This document shows positions 1 to 9,270 of a stretch of DNA of 31,352 bases, one piece after another. The notes under the pieces were generated by a model. That model saw nothing but the letters and a program-made list of their open reading frames with translations. It had not been told where the DNA came from and made no database searches. Origin of the DNA: Pseudomonadota bacterium (GTDB taxonomy: Bacteria > Pseudomonadota > Alphaproteobacteria > Rhizobiales > Beijerinckiaceae); assembly GCA_023423995.1 (NCBI GenBank), contig JAFAEL010000280.1:1-31352 (forward strand), written 5' to 3'. The position numbers and the translations under genes are program-made. Each line of letters begins with the position of its first letter. Position 1 is the first letter of the stretch.

Positions 1-2007
1 GTCGAGTACTTCGTCTCGTACTACGACTACTACCAGCCCGAGGCCTACGTGCCGCGGACGGACCTCTACATCGAGAAGGATTCGTCCATCAACGAGCAGA
101 TCGACCGGATGCGGCACGCCGCGACCCGCGCGCTGCTGGAGCGCGACGACGTCATCATCGTCGCCTCCGTCTCCTGCATCTACGGTATCGGCTCGGTCGA
201 GACCTATACGGCCATGACCTTCGCGGTCACGCTCGGCGAACGCATCGAGCAGCGCCAGCTGATCGCCGATCTCGTCGCGCTCCAGTACAAGCGCACGAGC
301 ATGGATTTCTCCCGCGGTACTTTCCGGGTGCGCGGCGACACGATCGAGCTGTTCCCAGCCCACTTGGAGGACCGCGCCTGGCGCATTTCGCTCTTCGGCG
401 ACGAGGTGGAATCGATCGTCGAGTTCGATCCCCTCACCGGCCAGAAATCCTCAGAGCTGAAGTTCGTGAAGATCTACGCGAACTCGCACTACGTCACCCC
501 TAAGCCGACGCTGCAGCAGGCGAGCCGGGCCATCAAGGAGGAGTTGCGGCAGCGCCTCGAGGAGCTGAACCGCATGGGCCGCCTCATCGAGGCGCAGCGG
601 CTGGAGCAGCGCACGCAGTTCGACCTGGAGATGATCGAGGCGACGGGATCCTGCGCCGGCATCGAGAACTATTCGCGCTACCTGACCGGGCGCCGCCCGG
701 GCGAACCCCCGCCGACCCTCTTCGAATATTTGCCGGACAACGCCATCGTCTTCACGGACGAGAGCCACGTCACCGTCCCGCAGATCGGAGCCATGTACCG
801 GGGCGACTTCCGCCGGAAGGCGACGCTTGCGGAATATGGCTTCCGCCTGCCCTCCTGCATGGACAACCGCCCGCTCCGGTTCGAGGAATGGGATGCCATG
901 CGGCCGCAGTCGATCCATGTCTCGGCGACGCCTGGTCCATGGGAGATGGAGCAGGCGGCCGGCGTCTTCGTCGAGCAGGTGATCCGGCCGACGGGTCTCG
1001 TCGACCCCCCGGTCGAGGTCCGGCCGGCACGCTCGCAGGTCGACGACGTGCTCGGCGAGATTCGCGAGGCCGCCCGCAAGGGCTATCGCACGCTCGTGAC
1101 CGTCCTCACCAAGCGCATGGCCGAGGACCTGACCGAGTACCTGCACGAGAACAAGGTGCGGGTGCGCTACATGCACTCGGACATCGACACGATCGAGCGC
1201 ATCGAGATCATCCGCGACCTCCGCCTCGGCGCCTTCGACGTGCTCGTCGGGATCAACCTCCTGCGCGAGGGGCTCGACATCCCGGAATGCGGCCTCGTCG
1301 CGATCCTGGACGCCGACAAGGAGGGTTTTCTCCGCTCGGAGACCTCGCTGATCCAGACGATCGGCCGCGCCGCCCGCAACGTCGACGGGCGGGTGATCCT
1401 CTATGCGGACCGGGTCACCGGGTCGATGGAGCGCGCGATGGCCGAGACGGAGCGGCGGCGCGAGAAGCAGGTGGCGTATAACCGGGAGCACGGGATCACG
1501 CCGCAATCCATCAAGCGCGACATCGCCAACATCCTGGAGTCAGTGGCCGAGCGCGACCATGTCCGCGTGGATACCGGCCTGGCCGACCAGGCGGTCACGA
1601 TCGGCCACAACCTGAAGGCCGTGATCGCGGACCTGGAGAAGCGCATGCGTGCCGCGGCCGCGGATCTCGACTTCGAGGAGGCGGCGCGGCTCCGCGACGA
1701 GCTCAAGCGCCTTCAGATGACCGAGCTGACGCTCGGGATCGATCCGAAGGCTTCCCAGCGGGATGTCGAGGCGTCGGCCGGTCGCTATGCCGGGCCGCGC
1801 AGCGCCGGCCGGGCCGAGCCGGTCGGCAAGGGCTTTCCCAAGCCAGGCCGCGATTCAGGCCCGCGCAAGCCCTCGCTCGACGAGATGGGCCCGCATGCCC
1901 GCGAGCTGCCGCTCCATGCCGGGCCGCTGCCGGAGCGTCCCCTGCCCCGCTCCACGGCGGGCTTCGGCGGAGCGAAACCGAAATGGAAGGGACGGCGGAA
2001 GGGCTGA
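1..2007 (+). CDS. uvrB: UvrABC excinuclease subunit UvrB (5' end outside window)
   Basis: UvrB is the helicase-like damage-verification subunit of nucleotide excision repair. It is loaded by UvrA and recruits UvrC. The reading frame is open from base 1, so the Walker A region lies upstream of the window. Seen here are the beta-hairpin region ([10 protein letters not shown], bases 22-51), the DESH helicase motif II (757-768), the SATPG motif (922-936), motif V ([14 protein letters not shown], near 1246-1287) and motif [11 protein letters not shown] (1354-1380). The C-terminal UVR domain that binds UvrC ([12 protein letters not shown]) lies near 1670-1705. After it comes a tail of about 85 residues rich in Pro, Gly, Arg and Lys, probably disordered and longer than in E. 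coli UvrB. The gene ends 2 bases from the convergent gene at 2010. No terminator hairpin is visible between them. Confidence 0.97.
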   Translation, partial: VEYFVSYYDYYQPEAYVPRTDLYIEKDSSINEQIDRMRHAATRALLERDDVIIVASVSCIYGIGSVETYTAMTFAVTLGERIEQRQLIADLVALQYKRTSMDFSRGTFRVRGDTIELFPAHLEDRAWRISLFGDEVESIVEFDPLTGQKSSELKFVKIYANSHYVTPKPTLQQASRAIKEELRQRLEELNRMGRLIEAQRLEQRTQFDLEMIEATGSCAGIENYSRYLTGRRPGEPPPTLFEYLPDNAIVFTDESHVTVPQIGAMYRGDFRRKATLAEYGFRLPSCMDNRPLRFEEWDAMRPQSIHVSATPGPWEMEQAAGVFVEQVIRPTGLVDPPVEVRPARSQVDDVLGEIREAARKGYRTLVTVLTKRMAEDLTEYLHENKVRVRYMHSDIDTIERIEIIRDLRLGAFDVLVGINLLREGLDIPECGLVAILDADKEGFLRSETSLIQTIGRAARNVDGRVILYADRVTGSMERAMAETERRREKQVAYNREHGITPQSIKRDIANILESVAERDHVRVDTGLADQAVTIGHNLKAVIADLEKRMRAAAADLDFEEAARLRDELKRLQMTELTLGIDPKASQRDVEASAGRYAGPRSAGRAEPVGKGFPKPGRDSGPRKPSLDEMGPHARELPLHAGPLPERPLPRSTAGFGGAKPKWKGRRKG

Positions 2008-2009
2008 CC

Positions 2010-2642
2010 CTAATACAGCCGGGTCCGGTACGCCTCTTCCATCACCTTCTCGGCCTCGGCAACGTCGATCGTCTTCGTATGTGCGGCGATGATCCGGCCG
2101 AGCGTCGGGAACCGGTCGCGCTCGACCTGGGCGGACGCGTCCCAGAGCTTGGAGCGCATCAGCGCCTTGCCGCAATGGAAGAACGCCTCGCGCACCTCGA
2201 CGAGAAGCCCGACCGTCGGGACCTTCCCCTGGGCGACCAGCGGCTCGAGCAGCGCCCTGTCGCGGGTGATCCGCGCATCGCCGTTGACCCGCAGCGTCTC
2301 GTTGATGCCGGGCACGAAGAAGATCAGGCCGACGCCCGGCGAGGTCAGGACGTTGCCGAAGCTGTCGACGCGGTTGTTGCCGCGCCGGTCCGGAATGAGC
2401 AGGGTCAGGTCGTCGACGACCTGGACGAAGCCGGGTGCATCGCCACGCGGGCTCGCATCCGCGTTTCCGTCGCGGTCCGCGCTCGCCACGACCAGGAACG
2501 GCGAGAGGCCGATGAAGTCGCGGCAGAAGCCGTCGAGTGCCGTCAGGACCTTGCCTTCGGCGAGGCGGTTGACCGGGCCGAAATGCGAGCGCAGCTCGTC
2601 CCCGGTCTCGATGGGCGCGTCACCGCTCTCGTCGAGGGTCAT
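2010..2642 (-). CDS. Pyridoxamine 5'-phosphate oxidase-like FMN-binding protein
   Basis: This 210-residue protein resembles the pyridoxamine 5'-phosphate oxidase-like split-barrel flavoproteins of the MSMEG_1061 type, which are usually cytoplasmic and of unknown substrate. Support: a central stretch reading FLVVASADRDGNADASPRGD, the usual first strands and turn of the FMN barrel, then LLIPDRRGNNRVDSFGN, the typical phosphate-contacting segment, and a C-terminal part with the family's GLLVEVREAFFHCGKALMRS signature. It is not the biosynthetic PdxH, which is shorter and lacks this N-terminal helical extension. The ATG has a good ribosome binding site (GGAG about 8 bases upstream). It starts 42 bases after the solute-binding protein gene on the same strand, so the two may be co-transcribed, although no functional link is obvious. 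Confidence 0.85.
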   Translation of the reverse strand: MTLDESGDAPIETGDELRSHFGPVNRLAEGKVLTALDGFCRDFIGLSPFLVVASADRDGNADASPRGDAPGFVQVVDDLTLLIPDRRGNNRVDSFGNVLTSPGVGLIFFVPGINETLRVNGDARITRDRALLEPLVAQGKVPTVGLLVEVREAFFHCGKALMRSKLWDASAQVERDRFPTLGRIIAAHTKTIDVAEAEKVMEEAYRTRLY

Positions 2643-2684
2643 GGTCGTCTCCTTGCCGTTGGCTGATCGCTCGCGCCGTCCCGC

Positions 2685-4244
2685 CTATTCCTTGCGAGCC
2701 TCGCGAAGGGAGTCGTTGATGCCGATCGCCGTCGTCGCGAGATCCTTGACGTTGCAGCGATGCACCATCGGGAACTCCATCTCTGTCAGCCACAGGATCG
2801 GCAGCTCTTCCACCAGGATCTGCTGCGCCTTCTTGTAGAGGTCCGGCCGCCTCTCGGACGGCGCGTTGGCCGCCTCGGCGAAGAGCCGATCCACCTCGGG
2901 ATTGGAGTAGCCGCCGTTGTTCACGAAGGGCGAGCCCTTCACGATGTTCGACGAGATGTACTGGCGCGCGACGCCCAGCGCCGGATCGCCATACTGGTAG
3001 GGGAAGTTGAAGGTCAGGTCGAAGTCCCACTCGCCGAGGCGCTTGTTCCAACCCGCCACGTCCGACGCCTCGACCTGCACCTTGACGCCGGCATCCTCGA
3101 GGTTCTGCTTCACCTGCTCCGTCCAGCGCGTCCAGGTCTCGCCGTAGGGCAGGCCGAGGAGGCGCAGGGTCTCGCCCTTGTAGCCCGACTTGGCGATGAG
3201 CTCCTTGGCCTTCTTCACGTCGTGCGGGTAGGCCTTCACGTCGTCCGTGTAGAACTTCGTCTTCGAGCTCAGCGGCCCGGTCGCCACCTTCGCGAAGCCC
3301 GACCAGACCACGTCCTTCGAGAACTCCCGGTCGATGGCGTGCATCAGCCCCTGCCGGAACTCCTTGCTCGCGAGCGGCCCGTTGCGAAGGTTCATGATGA
3401 GCATGCCGACGGGCGCGAACATCTCGTAGCCCTTCGTCTCCACGCAGGTGTTCGGCAGCTTGGCGAGCCGCGGAACATCGAACACCTCGACCGAGCCGCC
3501 GGTCAGGACGTCGACCTCGCCCTTCTCGTACGCGACCGCACGGGCGGCGGCGTCCGGCACGATCCGCCAGTAGGACTCGGCCAGCGGCGGCTTGCCCGGC
3601 AGGTAGTAATCCTCGTTGCGGACCAGGTGGATGTACTCGCCGCGACGCCACTCCTTGAGCTTCATCGGGCCAGTGCCGATCGGCGTGTTGTTCATCGCGT
3701 TCTGGCGGGGGTCGCTGCCGTCGTAGATGTGCTTCGGCACCATCGTGGCGGAGCCCGGCTCGAAGATGGTGAGGATCGGCGCGAAGGGCTGCTTCAGCAC
3801 GACCCGGACCGTCGCGTCGTCCACCTTCTCGATTCGGTCGACCTGCGCGTTGAGGATCGGCCTCACCCGCGGATGGTTGGCCCGGTGGAAGACGTCGAGC
3901 GAGAAGACGACGTCGTCCGCCGTGAACGGCTTGCCGTCATGCCATTTCACGTTGCGCCGGAGATGAAACGTGTAGGTCCTCTGGTCCGGCGAGACCTCCC
4001 AGCGCTCGGCGAGAGACGGCTGCGGCTCCAGCTTGGCGTCGTAGCGCAGCAGCGATTCGTAGATGTTGCCCGCGACCATCTGCGTCGGGCCGTTCTGGAA
4101 GAGCCCGACCATGAGGCTCGGCGGCTCCGGCGCGACGATCAGATGCAGAGACCCGTTCTTCGCGGTCGGCGTGCCTTGCGCCAGTGCCGGCCCCACCGAA
4201 AGAGCGAGAGCGACGGCGAGAAGGGGACCGAGGTTACGCTGCAT
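2685..4244 (-). CDS. ABC transporter substrate-binding protein, family 5 (peptide/nickel type)
   Basis: A periplasmic solute-binding protein of 519 residues, the normal size for the SBP_bac_5 (DppA/OppA/NikA) family. These proteins deliver peptides, opines or similar ligands to an ABC importer. The start at 4244 gives a clean signal peptide (charged MQRN, hydrophobic LLAVALALSVG, cleavage probably after ALA at residue 22) and has GGAG upstream. A longer open frame reaching 4460 adds no plausible secretion signal. Family features seen: the early WEVSPDQRTYTFHLRRNVKWHDG block with TADDVVFSLD, the NTPIGTGPMKLKEW block, and the later QGLMHAIDRE block. No permease or ATPase genes lie beside it, so it is either an orphan receptor or uses a transporter encoded elsewhere. 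The ligand cannot be told from sequence. Confidence 0.92.
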   Translation of the reverse strand: MQRNLGPLLAVALALSVGPALAQGTPTAKNGSLHLIVAPEPPSLMVGLFQNGPTQMVAGNIYESLLRYDAKLEPQPSLAERWEVSPDQRTYTFHLRRNVKWHDGKPFTADDVVFSLDVFHRANHPRVRPILNAQVDRIEKVDDATVRVVLKQPFAPILTIFEPGSATMVPKHIYDGSDPRQNAMNNTPIGTGPMKLKEWRRGEYIHLVRNEDYYLPGKPPLAESYWRIVPDAAARAVAYEKGEVDVLTGGSVEVFDVPRLAKLPNTCVETKGYEMFAPVGMLIMNLRNGPLASKEFRQGLMHAIDREFSKDVVWSGFAKVATGPLSSKTKFYTDDVKAYPHDVKKAKELIAKSGYKGETLRLLGLPYGETWTRWTEQVKQNLEDAGVKVQVEASDVAGWNKRLGEWDFDLTFNFPYQYGDPALGVARQYISSNIVKGSPFVNNGGYSNPEVDRLFAEAANAPSERRPDLYKKAQQILVEELPILWLTEMEFPMVHRCNVKDLATTAIGINDSLREARKE

Positions 4245-4421
4245 CGAGTGGATCTCCGGACGGCCTGCACCTAAGGCAGACGACTTCGGTACAAGCAAGG
4301 GCCGTGCGAAGCGGCACCCGCCCTCCCCGCATGGCGAACGCCGGCGGGCCGGGAGACTTGGCGGAGAACCCCGGCTCGCTCCATGCGTTGACGCCATGCT
4401 CAACCAGCAGGGAGGATCGGT

Positions 4422-4583
4422 ATGGATCAGCAGCAGGGCTGGACGGTCGAGGCGATCCAACGCCTGACCACGATGGCGCGCGAGCGCATTCCGGTCGCGA
4501 CGATGAGCCTGGCGCTCAAGCGTCCTGTCGAGACCGTATCCGCGAAGCTCCGCGAACTCGGGATCACACCCGCCAAGACCTGA
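4422..4583 (+). CDS. Small 53-residue protein with possible helix-turn-helix fold
   Basis: A short gene preceded by a strong ribosome binding site (GGGAGGA 7-13 bases before the ATG). It encodes 53 residues beginning MDQQQGWTVEAIQRLTTMA and ending with ELGITPAKT. The pattern of a tryptophan, a helix, a second helix (VATMSLALKRPVETVSAKL) and the terminal LGI resembles short SANT/GcrA-like recognition modules and small conserved proteins known from Methylobacterium and relatives. DNA binding is an inference from this pattern only. It is transcribed away from the solute-binding protein gene and ends just before a perfect 12-bp hairpin. Confidence 0.7.
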   Translation: MDQQQGWTVEAIQRLTTMARERIPVATMSLALKRPVETVSAKLRELGITPAKT

Positions 4584-4592
4584 GGGCTGCTC

Positions 4593-4626
4593 CCTCGATG
4601 GCCGGGCACCGTCTCGGCCATCGAGG
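4593..4626. terminator. Perfect 12-bp hairpin between convergent small genes
   Basis: The arms are CCTCGATGGCCG (4593-4604) and CGGCCATCGAGG (4615-4626), separated by a 10-base loop. The hairpin lies between the stop codons of two convergent genes (4583 and 4642), which fits a shared bidirectional terminator. No T-run follows either arm, so it may act as an mRNA 3'-end stabiliser or need Rho instead. Confidence 0.6.
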
Positions 4627-4641
4627 ATCAGACGGATCGCC

Positions 4642-4749
4642 CTACTTCTTCACCGTGCCCTTCATCGAAGGTGCGGCAGCGATCGTCTTGGAGACTTCCT
4701 TCTTCGGCTTCTTGGCTTCCTTGTTGGACCTCATCTGACCTTTGGCCAC
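4642..4749 (-). CDS. Small basic 35-residue protein (MAKGQMRSNKEAKKPKK-type)
   Basis: A very short gene starting at GTG (4749-4747) with a strong GGAGG six bases upstream. The product begins MAKGQMRSNKEAKKPKKE and is strikingly lysine-rich, with a short Ala/Pro hinge and a terminal KGTVKK. Proteins with this opening are, as far as I recall, widespread small hypothetical proteins in alphaproteobacteria. The composition suggests nucleic-acid or ribosome association, which is inference. An internal ATG at codon 6 is a possible alternative start but has no good ribosome binding site. It lies downstream of groEL on the same strand, beyond the groEL terminator. Confidence 0.75.
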   Translation of the reverse strand: MAKGQMRSNKEAKKPKKEVSKTIAAAPSMKGTVKK

Positions 4750-4763
4750 GAGACCCTCCTCTG

Positions 4764-4780
4764 CCGGCCGGAGCGGCCGG
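4764..4780. repeat. Short GC-rich hairpin upstream of the 35-residue gene
   Basis: CCGGCCG (4764-4770) and CGGCCGG (4774-4780) form a perfect 7-bp stem with a 3-base loop. It sits 15 bases before the GTG start of the small minus-strand gene and downstream of the groEL terminator. It has no T-run. A role in translation or as a secondary terminator is possible but not shown. Confidence 0.35.
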
Positions 4781-4812
4781 GTAGCCGGATCCTAAACCTG
4801 TGCGCGTAAACG

Positions 4813-4838
4813 AAAAGGGCCGGCTTGCGCCGGCCCTT
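4813..4838 (-). terminator. Rho-independent terminator of groESL
   Basis: On the minus strand a 10-bp GC-rich stem (AAGGGCCGGC, 4838-4829, with its complement at 4824-4815) closes a GCAA tetraloop and runs into a T-rich tract (bases 4816-4813 read TTTT). It lies 50 bases past the groEL stop codon. Confidence 0.85.
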
Positions 4839-4887
4839 CCGTTTGTCTGGATCCCCGGGCAGGGCCCGGGAAGCAGGGAAGAGGACC

Positions 4888-6543
<1,656 letters not shown>

Positions 6544-6581
6544 TCACGTGAAATGGGTTGGGAACGCGGACGAAAGGCGCC

Positions 6582-6893
6582 TTACGCGGCCTTCGCGAGC
6601 GACGAGCCCTCGATGATGCCCATGATGTCGGACTCCTTCATGATGAGGAGATCCTGGCCATCGATCTTCACCTCGGTGCCGGACCACTTTCCGAAGAGCA
6701 CGCGGTCGCCGGCCTTCACGTCGAGCGCGTTGACCTTGCCGTTCTCGTCGCGAGCGCCCGGACCAACGGCGATGACCTCGCCCTCCTGCGGCTTCTCCTT
6801 GGCGGTGTCGGGGATGATGATGCCGCCCTTCGTCTTCTCTTCGCTCTCGATGCGGCGAACGACGACGCGGTCGTGCAGCGGCCGGAAGTTCAT
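6582..6893 (-). CDS. groES: Co-chaperonin GroES
   Basis: A 103-residue GroES, the heptameric lid of the GroEL chamber. It begins [20 protein letters not shown]. The mobile loop that contacts GroEL is [19 protein letters not shown], followed by the conserved [14 protein letters not shown] and the [17 protein letters not shown] strand. The ATG at 6893 is preceded by GAGG at a good distance. A GTG four codons upstream is possible but less well placed. It is the first gene of the groESL operon, 47 bases before groEL, and is controlled by the CIRCE element and heat-shock-like promoter upstream. Unlike groEL it appears fully intact. Confidence 0.96.
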   Translation of the reverse strand: MNFRPLHDRVVVRRIESEEKTKGGIIIPDTAKEKPQEGEVIAVGPGARDENGKVNALDVKAGDRVLFGKWSGTEVKIDGQDLLIMKESDIMGIIEGSSLAKAA

Positions 6894-6943
6894 GCGAGAC
6901 CTCACGATGTCGAAAAATATGCGGGGTTACCGCTTCGCCTTCT

Positions 6944-6970
6944 TTAGCACTCCCCGATCGAGAGTGCCAA
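6944..6970. promoter_or_regulatory. CIRCE operator (HrcA binding site) of groESL
   Basis: TTAGCACTC (6944-6952), nine bases, then GAGTGCCAA (6962-6970). The consensus is TTAGCACTC-N9-GAGTGCTAA, so only one base of the inverted repeat differs. It lies in the groES leader just downstream of the -10 box, where bound HrcA repressor would block transcription. This marks the operon as a regulated heat-shock copy. Confidence 0.93.
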
Positions 6971-6981
6971 GGCTGGGCGGG

Positions 6982-7010
6982 AAATAGGCTGACGCGATTT
7001 TTGCGTCAAG
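6982..7010 (-). promoter_or_regulatory. RpoH-type heat-shock promoter of groESL
   Basis: Reading the minus strand, CTTGAC (7010-7005) and CCTATTT (6988-6982) are separated by 18 bases after the CTTG core. This fits the alphaproteobacterial sigma-32 pattern (CTTG, then CYTATNT) as I know it, and TTGACG with TATTTC at 17 bases would also serve sigma-70. The -10 box lies 12 bases before the CIRCE element. A GACGC/GCGTC dyad (6991-7007) overlaps the spacer. Confidence 0.65.
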
Positions 7011-7201
7011 CTGGTGCCGCGAGATTTTTAGCGAGCTGTGGGAACCTTTCAGTTCGTCCGCCGCGGCATTTGGGACCCGCCGTCCGCTGGCGCAAGAAGC
7101 CAGTTCCGGAATCCCCGCCGGACTTCCTCCGGGGACGCTCTTTTGGTGCCATTTTCTCGCGTGCTTTCAGCTCGTTAAGCATCAGACGAGATGGCCCGCT
7201 G

Positions 7202-7729
7202 TCATACGAACCCTGCCGCCCCCGCGGCGGCAGCGAGACCAAAGGCCCAGAGCGGGTTGATGCGGGTGAGATACGACAGAGCGGCGGTTGCGCCTGTGAT
7301 GGCGAGCGTTGTCGGGCCGGTATCCGCAGCGTGCCCCAGCAGGTAGCCAGAGGCAGCGATCAGCCCGACCGTGACAGCGGATAATCCGCTCTGGACCGGC
7401 CGGCGCCAGAGTGCATCCCGGAATCGGTCCCACACCTGGAACACGGCATAGGCCAGAACGCTGGTTGGTCCCACCATCGACACGGTCGCCACCAAAGCCC
7501 CGATCACGCCGGCGACGTGCCAGCCAACAAGGGTGACCAGCAGCATGTTCGGCCCTGGCGCCGCGTTCGCGATCGCGAACAGGGCAGCAAACTCGCCGTC
7601 GGTCATCCAGCGCTCGACCTCCACAACCTGACGGTGGATCTCAGGCACCGTCGCGTTGACGCCGCCAATGGCCAGGAAGGCGAGGACGAAGAAGCGCCAG
7701 GAGAGCGTTCCGAGCAAAGCGCCGCTCAA
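7202..7729 (-). CDS. Chromate transporter, CHR family, second half-size subunit
   Basis: A 175-residue hydrophobic protein with the CHR-domain signature: FLAIGGVNATVPEIHR followed by the MTDGEFAALFAIANAAPGPNM block (APGPN at residues 57-61) and several membrane segments. CHR proteins export chromate in exchange for other ions. Short-chain members occur as adjacent gene pairs and are thought to work as heterodimers. The ATG overlaps the stop of the preceding half-size gene by four bases (7726-7729), which indicates translational coupling. Its stop is about 190 bases before the groESL promoter, and that interval holds no gene I can support. Some short CHR pairs have no shown chromate role, so the substrate is not certain. 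Confidence 0.88.
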   Translation of the reverse strand: MSGALLGTLSWRFFVLAFLAIGGVNATVPEIHRQVVEVERWMTDGEFAALFAIANAAPGPNMLLVTLVGWHVAGVIGALVATVSMVGPTSVLAYAVFQVWDRFRDALWRRPVQSGLSAVTVGLIAASGYLLGHAADTGPTTLAITGATAALSYLTRINPLWAFGLAAAAGAAGFV

Positions 7730-8307
7730 CGAACCCTCCAGTGAGCCGCGATGGACAGGGGAGCGCAGACGAGGAGCACCGGCCAGAGCGGAAGCCGGAA
7801 CAGCGCCACGGCCACGAAGACGACCGCCATGACCGGCGCCGCCGGCCAGAACCTCCTTCGCAGCATGGGCACCGCCATCTTCGCCGCCATTGCGACCACC
7901 AGCCCGGCGGCGGCGGCAGCCATGCCGGTCAATGCTCGCTGGACGGCCGGTACGTCGGCGAATTCCGCATAGAAGGCCGCAAGGACCAGCACGACGGCGA
8001 TGGGTAGGCCGAGGATGCCGAGGACGGACGCGGCAGCCCCAGGAATCCCGTGGAACCGGGCCCCGATCGCCACCGCCATATTCACGATGTTCGGCCCCGG
8101 AAGGAGCTGGGCGAGCGCCAGGGTATCCGTGAACTCGTCAGGCGTGAGCCAATGGCGGCGCTCGACCACGACGTAACGCACCCAGGGCAGGACGCCCCCG
8201 AACGCGAAGGCGGCGACGCGGGCGAAGCCGAAGAACAGCTCCCAGAGCCCCGGCTTGTGCGTCGCACCGCCGGAAATGCTGGCATCCGGGTGTTCGAGGC
8301 TTCTCAT
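7726..8307 (-). CDS. Chromate transporter, CHR family, first half-size subunit
   Basis: A 193-residue membrane protein with the first CHR domain: LWELFFGFARVAAFAFGGV (residues 21-39), then LTPDEFTDTLALAQLLPGPN (LPGPN at 69-73) and further hydrophobic segments to the C-terminus. The conserved FGG and PGPN motifs are the family hallmarks. The ATG at 8307 has AGAGGG upstream. Together with its four-base-overlapping partner it makes a complete two-component short-chain CHR transporter. It begins 40 bases after the EamA transporter gene on the same strand, so kpsF, eamA and both CHR genes could be one transcript. Confidence 0.88.
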   Translation of the reverse strand: MRSLEHPDASISGGATHKPGLWELFFGFARVAAFAFGGVLPWVRYVVVERRHWLTPDEFTDTLALAQLLPGPNIVNMAVAIGARFHGIPGAAASVLGILGLPIAVVLVLAAFYAEFADVPAVQRALTGMAAAAAGLVVAMAAKMAVPMLRRRFWPAAPVMAVVFVAVALFRLPLWPVLLVCAPLSIAAHWRVR

Positions 8308-8347
8308 CGCGGCCCTCTAGCGCGTCCGGTATCGTCCATGAGGCTGG

Positions 8348-9214
8348 TTACGCACGCCTGCGCGATCCCACGAAGGCTCCCAACAGGATGAGGACCGCGC
8401 CCAGCACCGCCCACAGCGTCGGGACCTCGGCAAAGGCGAAGAACCCGATGACCACGGCCCAGAGAAGGGCCGTATAATCCAGCGGTGCGAGCCTTATCGC
8501 TTCCGCGCCCGCGTAGGCGCGCGCGAGCAGCAGATGGCCACCGACGCCCAGGACGCCTATCAGGGCGAGCCTGGACGCCTCGTCGCCGGTCGGCATGCGC
8601 CAGAACCACCAGGCGGGGATTGCCAGCATGAGGGCGGGCGCAACGTTCTGGATGAGCACGATCAGGAGAAGCGGATCCCGCTGCGCCCGCGCCCTGAGGA
8701 GGACGTTCGACGCCGAATAAGTCAGGGCCGAGAGCAGAACGGCGCCGACACCGAGGAGGGAATGGGAGACGCCCCCGCCCTCGCTCATCTCCCGGCCGCC
8801 ATGGCTGCCCAGCACGATCACGAGCACGCCCGCGAAACCCGCGGCAATCGCGGCCAGGATGCGGCCGCTGAGACGCTCCCCAAGGAGGAGCGCGGCCAGC
8901 AGGGCCGTGAACAGGGGCGACACGAAGGAGAGGATGAGCGTCTCGGCGAGGGGAAGCTGGCCAAGCGCGTAGAAGAAGCAGACCGCCGTGATCACGACCA
9001 GAATGGCCCGCACGGCGTTGGCCCGGATTGTGTCCTTGCGCGGCCAGCCGGGCCTGCGCACGGCAACGATCCCGGTCATCACGCAGGAGCCGACCACGTA
9101 ACGCAGGAACGCGACTTCCACGACGGGGAGGCTCGCGACGACGCCCTTGATCAGGGCGTCCATGATGGACAGGAGCGCGATCCCCGCCAGGCACTCGATG
9201 ATTGGACGGTTCAC
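8348..9214 (-). CDS. DMT-superfamily transporter with EamA domains
   Basis: A 288-residue inner-membrane protein with two EamA repeats and about ten membrane segments, as in RhaT/YdcZ-like drug/metabolite exporters. Typical features are the N-terminal MDALIKGVVASLPVVEVAFLR, the LPLAETLILSFVSPLFTALLA block ending repeat one, and APLDYTALLWAVVIGFFAFAE in repeat two. The start chosen is GTG at 9214, because it has GGGGAGGGG six bases upstream and places the protein at normal family length. An open frame continues far upstream but is antisense or out-of-frame to kpsF. The substrate is unknown. The gene starts 56 bases after kpsF. Confidence 0.9.
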   Translation of the reverse strand: MNRPIIECLAGIALLSIMDALIKGVVASLPVVEVAFLRYVVGSCVMTGIVAVRRPGWPRKDTIRANAVRAILVVITAVCFFYALGQLPLAETLILSFVSPLFTALLAALLLGERLSGRILAAIAAGFAGVLVIVLGSHGGREMSEGGGVSHSLLGVGAVLLSALTYSASNVLLRARAQRDPLLLIVLIQNVAPALMLAIPAWWFWRMPTGDEASRLALIGVLGVGGHLLLARAYAGAEAIRLAPLDYTALLWAVVIGFFAFAEVPTLWAVLGAVLILLGAFVGSRRRA

Positions 9215-9270
9215 GACCCCTCCCCCCGGGGCTCTTGTCGCGGCCCGGCTTTGCTGCCGGGCGATTGTTC

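Noticed and set aside
451..1506. Long minus-strand open frame opposite uvrB
   Set aside because: It mirrors the codon phase of uvrB in GC-rich DNA. The translation is a Leu/Asp/Arg/Val-rich shadow with no family features.
7011..7201. Possible gene or terminator between the chromate transporter and groES
   Set aside because: The short frames lack ribosome binding sites, and the only stems (such as CTGGC/GCCAG) are 5 bp, so nothing is supported.
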